Assembly (NCBI GenBank): GCA_945224895.1
Contig: CALYNW010000041.1
Span: forward strand, 1-7,495
Length of the DNA stretch: 7,495 nt
Direction of reading: 5' to 3'
Source of the DNA: an uncultured Clostridia bacterium
Lineage (GTDB): Bacteria > Bacillota > Clostridia > Oscillospirales > Acutalibacteraceae
The position numbers and the translations under genes were made by a program. Position 1 is the stretch's first letter; the number at the start of each line of letters is the position of its first letter. This document shows positions 1 through 7,495 of this stretch, one piece after another. The notes beneath the pieces were generated by a model. That model saw only the letters and a program-made list of their open reading frames with translations. It was not told where the DNA came from and searched no databases.

Positions 1-1
1 G

Positions 2-1021
2 TCAGACCTTTTAAGTCACAATTTTACTAGCGGTACACATACTCTTGCAACTGCTCTTTTCGGTGTTTTAAGACCGAATGATAAAATGCTTTGTGTTACA
101 GCTACACCATATGACACAATTCATAATGTAATAGGTATTTCAGGGGAAGGAATGGGGTCATTAAAGGATTTTGGCATTTTATATGATCAGATTCCGCTTA
201 GGAATGAAAGACTTGATTTTGAGGCAATAGAAAAGGCAGTAGATAACTCTGTTACAATGGTGTATATTCAGCGTAGCAGGGGATATGAGCTCAGACCGAG
301 CCTTTCTGTTGATGAAATAGGAAAGGTATGCGGTATTGCCAAAAATAAAAATCCGAATGTAATTGTAATGGTTGATAACTGCTACGGTGAATTTGTTGAG
401 ACAAGGGAGCCTACAGAGGTTGGTGCAGACTTAATAGCAGGCTCACTTATAAAAAATGCCGGAGGCGGTATCGCAACTACAGGCGGTTACATAGCAGGCA
501 GAGCTGATTTAGTTGAAAAATGCGCCTACAGGCTCACTACACCGGGGTTAGGTGCTGAAGTAGGAGCAACCCTCGGTCATAACAGAGAGCTTTATATGGG
601 GCTTTTTTATGCTCCTCATACTGTCGGCGAAGCACTTAAAAGCACAGTCTATATTTCAGCACTTTTTGAAATTTTCGGCTATGATGTTACGCCTAAATAT
701 AACGAAACAAGACACGATATTGTTCAGTCGCTGGGTCTTGAAAATCCGGAAAGTCTTGTTGCCTTTTGTCAGGGAATACAAAGCGGCAGTCCTATTGACA
801 GTTTCGTTCTTCCCGAGCCTTGGGATATGCCGGGCTATGATAGTAAGGTTGTTATGGCGGCAGGTGCATTTACTCTCGGTTCTTCAATAGAATTATCTGC
901 CGACGCACCCATACGTGAACCGTATTACGCTTGGATACAGGGCGGACTTAATTTTCACAGTGCTAAAATATGTGCACTTTTGGCGGCTCAACAAATGGAA
1001 AACAAAGGACTGTTAAAATGA
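2..1021 (+). CDS. ynbB: Methionine gamma-lyase family protein (YnbB / 'aluminium resistance' family), 5'-truncated by the window edge
   Basis: This is a PLP-dependent fold-type I protein of the cystathionine/methionine gamma-lyase-like family (Pfam Met_gamma_lyase), a cytosolic group whose physiological substrate is generally not established. The frame is open from base 2, giving 339 visible residues. Family members are about 410-430 residues, so roughly 80 N-terminal residues lie outside the window; the first ATG at base 86 is internal. Counting from base 2, the visible signatures are the SGTHT cofactor-phosphate region (residues 10-14) followed by LFGVLRPND, the VDNCYGEF segment with the Asp expected to contact the PLP ring nitrogen (about residue 125), and SLIKNAGGG with the expected Schiff-base Lys (about residue 151), followed by a Gly-rich stretch and TTPGLGAEVGAT. 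The stop TGA overlaps the next gene's ATG (ATGA), which suggests translational coupling. Family assignment is confident; the reaction catalysed is not. The symbol follows the B. subtilis homologue. Confidence 0.9.
   Translation, partial: SDLLSHNFTSGTHTLATALFGVLRPNDKMLCVTATPYDTIHNVIGISGEGMGSLKDFGILYDQIPLRNERLDFEAIEKAVDNSVTMVYIQRSRGYELRPSLSVDEIGKVCGIAKNKNPNVIVMVDNCYGEFVETREPTEVGADLIAGSLIKNAGGGIATTGGYIAGRADLVEKCAYRLTTPGLGAEVGATLGHNRELYMGLFYAPHTVGEALKSTVYISALFEIFGYDVTPKYNETRHDIVQSLGLENPESLVAFCQGIQSGSPIDSFVLPEPWDMPGYDSKVVMAAGAFTLGSSIELSADAPIREPYYAWIQGGLNFHSAKICALLAAQQMENKGLLK
1004..1009 (+). promoter_or_regulatory. Ribosome binding site for the DUF2461 gene
   Basis: AAAGGA lies 8 bases before the ATG at 1018. 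It decides the start: an in-frame ATG at 970 would add 16 residues, but that stretch lies inside the conserved C-terminal coding region of the upstream gene, read in another frame, and is not needed for the DUF2461 fold. Confidence 0.6.
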
Positions 1022-1740
1022 ATGAATATAATTTTAAGGGAATAAAGCCTGAAAGCATTGAGCTTTTGTGCATTAATAAATTCAATGACTCAAGAGCCTT
1101 TTATGAAGAAAATAAAGAAAAGCTTAAAGACGGAATAACAGTTCCGATGCGTCAGATTATGCTTGATTTAAGCGGTCTTATGTACGAAATTGATGATAAA
1201 ATGATGACTGATCCTGTCAGGGCAGTTTCAAGAATATATCGTGATACACGAGGAAACAGAAATAAAACAAAGTACAGAGAAAATATGTGGATGTTTTTCA
1301 GACGCTATAAGAATGAGTATCCCTGTGCTCCTTTTTACTTTTTTGAGTTTTTTCCTAATCAGTTTGGCTATGGACTTGTTTTTTGGCTATACAGACCGTC
1401 TGCATTTAAAGAGGTTCACAAGCTTATTATTGAACAGCCTGACAGGTGGCTTGATGCGGTGGAGTCTTGTAAAAAAGCAGGACTTATCTACGAATGCAGA
1501 GATGAATATAAAAAGGATTATTATCCTGACGCAGACCAAGGAATTAAGCCATATCTTAAGGCTAAAAATATGTCATTTACTTATTATAGTAACGACTTGA
1601 GCAGAATTAATGCTCCTGCCCTTATTGACGAATTAAAAAAAGCATTTGATACAGCAAGACCAATGTACCTTTTTTGGGCGGAGGCTTATGATAATATGAT
1701 GAAGGAAGGCTTAATTAAGCCTGAAGATTATACGAGATAG
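1018..1740 (+). CDS. DUF2461 family protein, function unknown
   Basis: A 240-residue protein of the DUF2461 (TIGR02453-type) family, whose biochemical function is unknown. The match rests on the layout: an N-terminal helix with N/D-x-R-x-F-Y-E-x-N-K (about residues 22-32, in place of the usual NNxxWFxxNK), then RIYRDTR at 72-78 followed by NKTKY at 82-86, then the aromatic FYFFEFFPNQFGYG segment that matches the family's 'y..i.p....g.G' strand, and a C-terminal half rich in Lys and Tyr. No signal peptide or membrane segment is evident, so it is probably cytosolic. Start: ATG 1018 is preceded by AAAGGA and overlaps the upstream TGA, so it is probably translated together with the PLP enzyme. 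Its length is close to the family's usual 210-240 residues. The signature departs from the common RFSKDKTPY form (here RGNRNKTKY), so it belongs to a divergent branch. Only 11 bases separate it from addB. Confidence 0.8.
   Translation: MNEYNFKGIKPESIELLCINKFNDSRAFYEENKEKLKDGITVPMRQIMLDLSGLMYEIDDKMMTDPVRAVSRIYRDTRGNRNKTKYRENMWMFFRRYKNEYPCAPFYFFEFFPNQFGYGLVFWLYRPSAFKEVHKLIIEQPDRWLDAVESCKKAGLIYECRDEYKKDYYPDADQGIKPYLKAKNMSFTYYSNDLSRINAPALIDELKKAFDTARPMYLFWAEAYDNMMKEGLIKPEDYTR
1707..1722. repeat. Perfect 16-base palindrome near the end of the DUF2461 gene
   Basis: AGGCTTAATTAAGCCT equals its own reverse complement over all 16 bases. It sits within the last seven codons of the DUF2461 gene, ending 29 bases before the addB start codon. 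With no spacer it cannot form a normal terminator hairpin, and no T-run follows directly. A dimeric DNA-binding protein site is possible; chance is also possible, because the bases also encode protein. Confidence 0.4.
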
Positions 1741-1742
1741 AC

Positions 1743-1748
1743 GGTGAT
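1743..1748 (+). promoter_or_regulatory. Ribosome binding site deciding the TTG start of addB
   Basis: GGTGAT matches the 3' part of the full consensus AGGAGGTGAT, so its short distance (3 bases) to TTG 1752 is the expected geometry. The frame upstream holds stops at 1716 and 1722 and no ATG, GTG or other TTG before 1752. The Walker A motif begins at residue 7, so a later start would delete it. Confidence 0.65.
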
Positions 1749-1751
1749 TTT

Positions 1752-4700
1752 TTGCTAAACCTTGTTTTAGGCCGTTCAGGCAGTGGTAAAACAGAATATG
1801 TATTTAACCGTATCGGCGAGCTTGCAGATAGCGGAAAGGATAATATACTGCTCATAACTCCTGAGCAGTATTCTCTTATATCCGAAAGACGATTGCTTAC
1901 ACTTTTAGGCGAAAGCAGAATGGGTTATGTTGACAATTCTTCATTTTCAAGAATGTCAAATGACGTGAAAAGAATATACGGAGGAGACGGATTGCCTGTG
2001 CTTTCAAAGGGTGGAAAGGTAATTTTGATGGCACAGGCAATAGACAATGTTAAAGACCGACTTGTTTTGTTTAATAAAAAGCTTGATTCGCTTTCCTTTG
2101 TTTCATCAATGATTAAAATTTATGATGAAATGAAATCCTGTAATCTTTCTTCCTCAGAGATTTACGATATGTCACGCAGTATTGACAATGATATTCTTTT
2201 AAGAAAGCTAACGGATTTTTCAGTCATAATGAGTGAATACGAGAACATTATTAAAGACAAGTTTCTCGACGTGTCAGACGAGCTTAGCAGGCTTTATTCA
2301 AAGCTCATAGGAAAAGATTACTTTAAGGGCAAAACCGTCTTTATTGACGGCTTTAACGGCTTTGTGGCGCAGGAATACAAGCTTTTGGAGCTTATTATTG
2401 CAGAATCCGACAATGTTACATTAACCCTTTGCACCGATTATATTGATACAGAAAACAGCAATAGCCTTTTTTCATATGTCAATAAGTCTGCTAAAATCAT
2501 TGAAAAGATTGCATCAAAAGCAAATGTTGAAGCTAAAATTACCTTACTTGACAAAAATTACAGAGCAAAAAATGATGCTCTTACTAAAATTGAAAAGGAA
2601 TTATTTTCAGAATATAAAACGAATTTCAGCGAAAATGTTTCCTCTGATTTTGTCGAAATTTATTCTGCAAAAAATATAACTGATGAATGTAATCAGGTAT
2701 CCCGTCAGATAAAACAGCTTCTCAGAATGGGATATAATGCCTCTGAAATAGCGGTTATAACAAGGGATATTAATAAATATAGAGACGAAATTTCTTCATC
2801 CTTCAAAAAGTATGGGGTTCCGTATTTCAATGATGAAAGACAGCCTGTTAATACTCAGCCACTTGTTGTAATGATTAAGTATCTGCTTAGGTGTGTAAAT
2901 AATTCACTTAACAGTGATGATATTATAAGTCTTGCAAAAACAGGCTTAACGGAAATCAGCGACAGTAGAATAAACGATCTTGAAAATTACATATATCTTT
3001 GGAACATTAACGGTTCAAAATGGACAAAGCCCTTTGAAAATTCAACTAAAGGCTTCACCGAGGAGATAAACGACAGCGACAGAAAAAGGCTTGAAGAAAT
3101 AAACAAAACAAGAGAAGAACTCATTAATCCCATTTTACGTTTTAAGTCTTCCGCAAAAACTAAAAATCCAAGGACTATCTGTGAGGCAATCTATAATTCC
3201 TTAATCAGCTTTAAGGCTGATATGAAAATCAGAGAATATGCAGTAAATTTATCAAATTCAGGGCTTTATGCTCTTGCGTCTGAGCAGGGCAGAATTTGGG
3301 ATTTGGTAATGGAAATTCTTAATCAGATTGCCGTAACAGTAGATAAGGAAATTACTTTAAAGGAGTTTTCCCATCTGTTCAACCTGATTATTTCAGCTGA
3401 GGATTTAGGTACCTTACCCTCCGGAATAGACAACGTTCAGTTCGGTCAGGCTGACAGAATAAGAACAGATAATCCAAAGGCAGTATTTATCCTCGGTGCA
3501 ACAGAAGGTGAATTTCCTCTTGCCTCATCAGGTGGTGGACTTCTATCTGAAAACGAAAGAAGAATAATGCTTGAAAATGATTTTAAACTTTATTCTTATA
3601 ATGAAATTTTTGATATTCAGGAAAAATATTTTGCCTATATGGCTTGCTCAGCTCCGAGTGAAAGGCTTTTTATTTCTTATATCGGAAACACCGGAAAGGA
3701 ATCTGCACCGTCTGAAATTATTACAGAAATCAAGGCTATTTTTCCAAATGTAAAGGAATACACCTGTAACGATATTGATAATATTTCCTTAATTGAAACT
3801 AAGGAAAATGCTTTTGAGCTTATGAGTGAAAGGTATTTTTATACAGATTCCTTTTACAGCTCTCTTAAAAAATATTTTGAAAATGACGATAAATTCAGCT
3901 CAGTAAAAGCCCTTGCTGAAAATGAAAGCGACAGAATAAAAAGCAGAGAAATATCGACAAAGCTTTTTGACTACGATATGTATGTATCTGCATCAAGGGT
4001 TGAGGATTTCTATAACTGTCCTTTCAGATACTTCTGTAAATTCGGTTTAAGCGCCAGGCCGAGAACAAAGGCAGAAATTGACCCTATGCAAAGAGGTACT
4101 ATTATTCACTATGTTCTTGAAATGATTTTGTCGGAAACAGGCAGTAAAAATCTTTCTCAAATGAATAACAGTGAAATAATACTGCTCGTTGATAAATACA
4201 TAGACGAATATTTCAAGTGCAATATGGGAAATATTGCTGAGCCGTCAAAGAGATTTTTTTATAATTACAAAAGACTGTCAAAATTAGTCTACAGCGTTGT
4301 TATACATCTTGCCAAAGAGTTTTCCGAATGTGATTTTGAAGCAAAGGCATTTGAGCTTTCCATTGACTGTGACGGTGAGGTTAAGCCCGAAACCATAAAT
4401 CTTAATGACGGCGGAACGGTAAAAATCAGAGGCTCCATTGACAGGGTTGACACTTTTGAAAAAAACGGAGAAACATTTGTAAGAGTTGTGGACTATAAAT
4501 CGGGAAATAAAACCTTTTCTCTTTCAGATATTATGTACGGACTTAATCTTCAGATGTTTATATATCTTTTTTCGCTTTGTGAGGATAAAGGTGCAAGGCT
4601 TAACGGTATTCCTGCCGGTGTGCTTTATATGCACGCTTCAAGAAACATTTTTAATTTTGATTCAAAAAGTCAAGCGGAAAGCACAATTGATGCAGAAGAA

Positions 4701-5108
4701 AACAGCTCTTTTAAAATGAAGGGTATTGTTTTGTACGATGATGAAGGCGAAATTCCTGCTGCAATGGAGCATGAGCTAAAGGGAAAATACATTCCGGTAA
4801 AGGTTAAGGCAAACGGAGATTTGACAGGTCAGCTTGTATCCCTTGAGGAGCTTGGACTCATCCATAAAAAAATAAATTCTCTTATTAAAAAAATGGGAGA
4901 TGAGCTCCACAACGGTGATATTTCAAGATCTCCTGTTAAGAATAAAAATCACAAAAGCACCTGTGAATATTGCGATTATTCAGATGTTTGCGCAAATAAG
5001 AAGCTGATTGAATATAAACAGGTTGACGATTTAAGCGACAGCGAAGCAATAAACAATCTGAGAAAGGAGTTTGACGATAATGCCGAAGTGGACACCGCAG
5101 CAGAGTAA
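1752..5108 (+). CDS. addB: AddB, ATP-dependent helicase/nuclease subunit B (complete)
   Basis: AddB is the inactivated-helicase, nuclease and Chi-sensing subunit of the AddAB enzyme, which processes double-strand DNA ends for RecA-dependent repair. The protein has 1118 residues (B. subtilis AddB 1166). Visible from N to C: Walker A GRSGSGKT (7-14); PEQYS (37-41) and FSR (65-67), in the region that contacts Chi in B. subtilis; FIDGF around D199, where a true helicase would have a DExx box; GATEGEFP (582-589), a family hallmark; a C-terminal RecB-like nuclease with H786, D897 (RGSIDRVD), D914 and K916 (VVDYKSG); and four iron-sulfur cysteines, C756 (in NCPFRYF) plus C1071, C1074 and C1080 in the pattern C-x2-C-x5-C. 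All catalytic and cluster residues are present, so it should be active. Start is TTG 1752. The 3' end overlaps addA by 29 bases. Confidence 0.97.
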   Translation: MLNLVLGRSGSGKTEYVFNRIGELADSGKDNILLITPEQYSLISERRLLTLLGESRMGYVDNSSFSRMSNDVKRIYGGDGLPVLSKGGKVILMAQAIDNVKDRLVLFNKKLDSLSFVSSMIKIYDEMKSCNLSSSEIYDMSRSIDNDILLRKLTDFSVIMSEYENIIKDKFLDVSDELSRLYSKLIGKDYFKGKTVFIDGFNGFVAQEYKLLELIIAESDNVTLTLCTDYIDTENSNSLFSYVNKSAKIIEKIASKANVEAKITLLDKNYRAKNDALTKIEKELFSEYKTNFSENVSSDFVEIYSAKNITDECNQVSRQIKQLLRMGYNASEIAVITRDINKYRDEISSSFKKYGVPYFNDERQPVNTQPLVVMIKYLLRCVNNSLNSDDIISLAKTGLTEISDSRINDLENYIYLWNINGSKWTKPFENSTKGFTEEINDSDRKRLEEINKTREELINPILRFKSSAKTKNPRTICEAIYNSLISFKADMKIREYAVNLSNSGLYALASEQGRIWDLVMEILNQIAVTVDKEITLKEFSHLFNLIISAEDLGTLPSGIDNVQFGQADRIRTDNPKAVFILGATEGEFPLASSGGGLLSENERRIMLENDFKLYSYNEIFDIQEKYFAYMACSAPSERLFISYIGNTGKESAPSEIITEIKAIFPNVKEYTCNDIDNISLIETKENAFELMSERYFYTDSFYSSLKKYFENDDKFSSVKALAENESDRIKSREISTKLFDYDMYVSASRVEDFYNCPFRYFCKFGLSARPRTKAEIDPMQRGTIIHYVLEMILSETGSKNLSQMNNSEIILLVDKYIDEYFKCNMGNIAEPSKRFFYNYKRLSKLVYSVVIHLAKEFSECDFEAKAFELSIDCDGEVKPETINLNDGGTVKIRGSIDRVDTFEKNGETFVRVVDYKSGNKTFSLSDIMYGLNLQMFIYLFSLCEDKGARLNGIPAGVLYMHASRNIFNFDSKSQAESTIDAEENSSFKMKGIVLYDDEGEIPAAMEHELKGKYIPVKVKANGDLTGQLVSLEELGLIHKKINSLIKKMGDELHNGDISRSPVKNKNHKSTCEYCDYSDVCANKKLIEYKQVDDLSDSEAINNLRKEFDDNAEVDTAAE
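5063..5069 (+). promoter_or_regulatory. Strong ribosome binding site for addA inside the addB coding region
   Basis: AAAGGAG lies 10 bases upstream of the ATG at 5080 and within the last codons of addB. The addA frame is closed by an in-frame TGA at 5059-5061, so ATG 5080 is the natural start; the only other candidate, TTG 5071, is too close to this site. Placement inside addB allows ribosomes ending addB to keep the site exposed. Confidence 0.75.
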
Positions 5109-7495
5109 TGCCATAAATGCCGAAAACAGAAATATTCTTGTCAGTGCCGCCGCAGGCTCGGGTAAAACTGCCGTGCTTGTTGAGCGTGTTATCAGAATGA
5201 TTACCGACAGAAAAAATCCTGTTGATATAGACAAGCTCCTGATTGTAACCTTTACTAATGCCGCCGCCGCAGAAATGAAATTCAGAATTTCAAAATCTCT
5301 TAAAGGAATTCTTAAGGAAAATCCATCTGATTCTAATATAAGACGTCAGCTTTCTCTGATTTCAAATGCAAAAATCTGCACAATAGACTCCTTTTGTATT
5401 AATCTTGTAAGAGAAAACTTTTATGATTTAGGAATAAACAGTGATTTTACAAATTTGGATGAAAGTGAATTATCGTTACTTGAAGACGGGATTATAGATG
5501 ATGTCTTAAACGATTATTTTGATAAGGGTGATAGTGAATTTATTTCCCTTATTGAGATGTTTACTACACCAAATAATGACAAAGCTATTGTAACCGCATT
5601 AAAAAGAATATTAAGATTTATTTATGCTCAGCCATTTCCTTATGTGTGGTTTGATAAAATGACAGAGCTTTATAATCCCGATATTCCTTTTGAGCAGTCG
5701 GTTTGGTTTGAATATCTGAAAAACGAAATTTCATTTTTGCTGGAGTTCTCATCAAAGCTTGCCACGGTTAATTTTGAAATAATCAGTTCAATGCTTACCT
5801 ACAAGGATAAAAAACAGCAGGATAATTTTCTTGCCCTTGCAGGTGATGACATAACCGAAATTTCAAGATTTTCAAATGCGCTTGAAAAATCCTGGGACGA
5901 CCTTATTAATGAAAGACCTGCTGATTTTAAGCGTATGCCAAGCTCTGCAAAAATACCTGAGGATTTGCTCATAAACAATATCAAGCAATCAAGAGATATC
6001 TATAAAAAGATTTTAAAAGAGGATATTCCGTCTTTTCTTATTTCAAGTAAGGAAGATTATAAAAATGATATGAAGGTCCTTTATCCGCTTTTAAATAAGC
6101 TAAAAGAGCTTGTTTGTGAAATTGATAACAGGCTGATGGAAATAAAGCTTGACCGTAACGCTTTTTCATTTTCCGATATTGAACATTTTGCAATACAGCT
6201 TTTATTTAATTGCGATGAAAACGGAGAAATTACAAAAACAGATTTGGCTTGCAGTCTTTCAGAGCATTTTTATGAAATTCTTGTTGACGAGTATCAGGAT
6301 ACAAATGAGGCTCAGGACTTGCTTTTTACTTATCTGTCAAACGGCAAAAATCTTTTCGTTGTAGGAGATGTAAAGCAGAGCATTTATAGATTCAGACTTG
6401 CAATGCCAAATATCTTTAACGAAAAGAGAAAATCATACAGTGACTACTGTGAAAGCGACAGCTTTGAAAGCTCAAAAATAATTCTTGATAAAAATTTCAG
6501 AAGCAGACAGGGTATTTGCTCATATGTAAATTTTGTATTTTCCATTCTTATGTCAGAAAGAGTAGGGGAGATTACATATGATGAAAACGAATATCTGAAT
6601 TACGGTGCCGATTATGAGGATACTGATGTTCTAAGCGCACAGATTAAAATTCTCTACAATGTAAAAGGGGAAAATACGGCAAAAAAGGAAGCCGCCTACA
6701 TTGCTCAAACGATACAAAGTAAAATTAACAGTAGAGAGCTTGTCAAGGACGGTGACACCTACAGACCTGTAGAATACGGCGATTTTGTTATTCTTATGAG
6801 AAGTCTTAAAAACAGAGTTGACGATTATTATCAGGTATTAACTGATTACGGTATTCCCGTTATCTGCGATAATTCAACAAACCTTTTTGATAATAATGAG
6901 ATTAAAATAATTCTTTCCCTTTTAAGAACTATTGATAATCCAACTCTTGATATACCGCTTCTTGCAACTATGATGTCGCCGATTTATTCCTTTACTGCGG
7001 ATGAGCTTGCACAAATTAGAATAGACAATAAAATTAAATCCTTTTATTTTTCCGTAATTAAATCGGATAATGAAAAGGTAAAGACTTTTCTTGACGATAT
7101 AAGAAATTTGAGAAAGCTCAGCGTAACTATGTCTGTTGCAGGCTTTATAAGATATATTGTTGAGGACAAGGGTATAATTTCTCTTTCCAACGCTATGGGA
7201 AACGGCGAGCAACGGTATCAAAATATACTTAAGCTTATTTCCTTTGCCGATAATTTCGATAAGGGTGACAATGTCGGTTTAACATCCTTTATCAGGTATA
7301 TTGATAAAATTATTGAATCTGACAAATCAGTTGAGTCTGCGTCAGCCGTTTTGTCGGGAGAAAATGCCGTTTCGATTATGTCAATTCATCATTCAAAGGG
7401 ACTTGAATTTCCTATTTGTATTTTTGCGGGAGCTTCAAGAATTTACAATAAGCAGGATTTAAGGGATAAATTACTTTTAAACCCAAAATTCGGCT
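5080..7495 (+). CDS. addA: AddA, ATP-dependent helicase/nuclease subunit A, 3'-truncated by the window edge
   Basis: AddA is the UvrD-like (SF1A) 3'-5' helicase motor of AddAB, with a C-terminal nuclease domain that cuts the 3'-ended strand. The frame is open from ATG 5080 to the window end, giving 805 whole codons of an expected ~1200 (B. subtilis 1232). Visible motifs in order: Q motif WTPQQ (4-8); Walker A AAAGSGKT (23-30); motif Ia TFTNAAAAEM (57-66); TIDSFC (101-106); motif II VDEYQDTN (402-409, catalytic E404); motif III VGDVKQSIYRFR (428-439); motif IV KNFRSR (471-476); and SIHHSKGLEF (768-777), which joins ATP use to DNA contact. The last helicase motif and the whole nuclease domain lie beyond the edge, so nuclease competence cannot be judged. 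The start is supported by AAAGGAG and by alignment of the Q motif near the N-terminus. It overlaps addB by 29 bases, consistent with coupled production of two subunits that act as a heterodimer. Confidence 0.97.
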   Translation, partial: MPKWTPQQSNAINAENRNILVSAAAGSGKTAVLVERVIRMITDRKNPVDIDKLLIVTFTNAAAAEMKFRISKSLKGILKENPSDSNIRRQLSLISNAKICTIDSFCINLVRENFYDLGINSDFTNLDESELSLLEDGIIDDVLNDYFDKGDSEFISLIEMFTTPNNDKAIVTALKRILRFIYAQPFPYVWFDKMTELYNPDIPFEQSVWFEYLKNEISFLLEFSSKLATVNFEIISSMLTYKDKKQQDNFLALAGDDITEISRFSNALEKSWDDLINERPADFKRMPSSAKIPEDLLINNIKQSRDIYKKILKEDIPSFLISSKEDYKNDMKVLYPLLNKLKELVCEIDNRLMEIKLDRNAFSFSDIEHFAIQLLFNCDENGEITKTDLACSLSEHFYEILVDEYQDTNEAQDLLFTYLSNGKNLFVVGDVKQSIYRFRLAMPNIFNEKRKSYSDYCESDSFESSKIILDKNFRSRQGICSYVNFVFSILMSERVGEITYDENEYLNYGADYEDTDVLSAQIKILYNVKGENTAKKEAAYIAQTIQSKINSRELVKDGDTYRPVEYGDFVILMRSLKNRVDDYYQVLTDYGIPVICDNSTNLFDNNEIKIILSLLRTIDNPTLDIPLLATMMSPIYSFTADELAQIRIDNKIKSFYFSVIKSDNEKVKTFLDDIRNLRKLSVTMSVAGFIRYIVEDKGIISLSNAMGNGEQRYQNILKLISFADNFDKGDNVGLTSFIRYIDKIIESDKSVESASAVLSGENAVSIMSIHHSKGLEFPICIFAGASRIYNKQDLRDKLLLNPKFG

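Noticed and set aside
1625..1653. Possible promoter before addB (TTGACG followed by a TTGATACA stretch)
   Set aside because: The -35-like TTGACG is good, but no -10 hexamer at 16-18 bases spacing matches more than about three of six consensus positions, and the sequence encodes conserved-looking protein.
29..1835. Several AGCGG pentamers (B. subtilis Chi) seen on the + strand, for example near 30, 780, 1170 and 1830
   Set aside because: A five-base word is expected several times per window by chance. Enrichment needs the genome, and the Chi word of this organism is unknown.
5031..5234. Minus-strand open frame across the addB/addA junction
   Set aside because: It is antisense to the AddA Walker A region and the addB end. 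The hydrophobic, Ala-rich look comes from reading conserved Gly/Ala codons backwards.
5263..5274. GCC-GCC-GCC-GCA run that looks like a short tandem repeat
   Set aside because: It encodes the Ala run of helicase motif Ia (TNAAAAEM), a conserved feature of AddA proteins.
6922..7221. Open reading frame of 99 codons on the minus strand
   Set aside because: It lies wholly inside addA, whose frame here is conserved helicase sequence; its translation resembles no family I know. It is a shadow of AT-rich coding DNA.
7387..7395. His at residue 771 in the SIHHSKGLEF motif of AddA
   Set aside because: This position varies among AddA proteins as far as I recall (Ser or Lys occur), while the flanking catalytic residues are unchanged.

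Overview
The window is a gene-dense, AT-rich stretch with four genes in a row, all on the + strand and with essentially no intergenic space. AT-rich codon use (AGA, ATA and TTA are common), a TTG start, Shine-Dalgarno sites and the addB-addA gene order point to a Firmicute. A Clostridia member, perhaps of the Oscillospiraceae/Ruminococcaceae type, is my best guess, but this rests on gene style and protein flavour, not on a database match. No mobile element, RNA gene, CRISPR array or transfer signature is visible, and no stretch over 300 bases lacks a gene.

Layout: (1) bases 2-1021 hold the 3' part of a PLP-dependent 'methionine gamma-lyase family' gene (YnbB type), cut by the left edge. (2) Bases 1018-1740 hold a DUF2461-family gene whose ATG overlaps the previous stop (ATGA). 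(3) Bases 1752-5108 hold a complete addB, starting at TTG 11 bases after the previous stop. (4) Bases 5080-7495 hold the 5' two thirds of addA, which overlaps the end of addB by 29 bases and runs off the right edge without a stop.

AddA and AddB together form the AddAB helicase-nuclease, the Gram-positive counterpart of RecBCD. It resects double-strand breaks, responds to a Chi sequence through AddB and prepares 3' tails for RecA. The AddA part here carries all helicase motifs from the Q motif to the SKGLEF motif. AddB carries a Walker A, a 4-Cys iron-sulfur set and a full nuclease domain. The two upstream genes have no known role in recombination. They may share a transcript with addBA because no terminator is visible between them.

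This is mostly ordinary housekeeping DNA and I found no new system. The points worth a second look are substitutions in the part of AddB that reads Chi in Bacillus subtilis, a perfect 16-base palindrome just upstream of addB, the start-site architecture of addB/addA, and an atypical signature motif in the DUF2461 protein.
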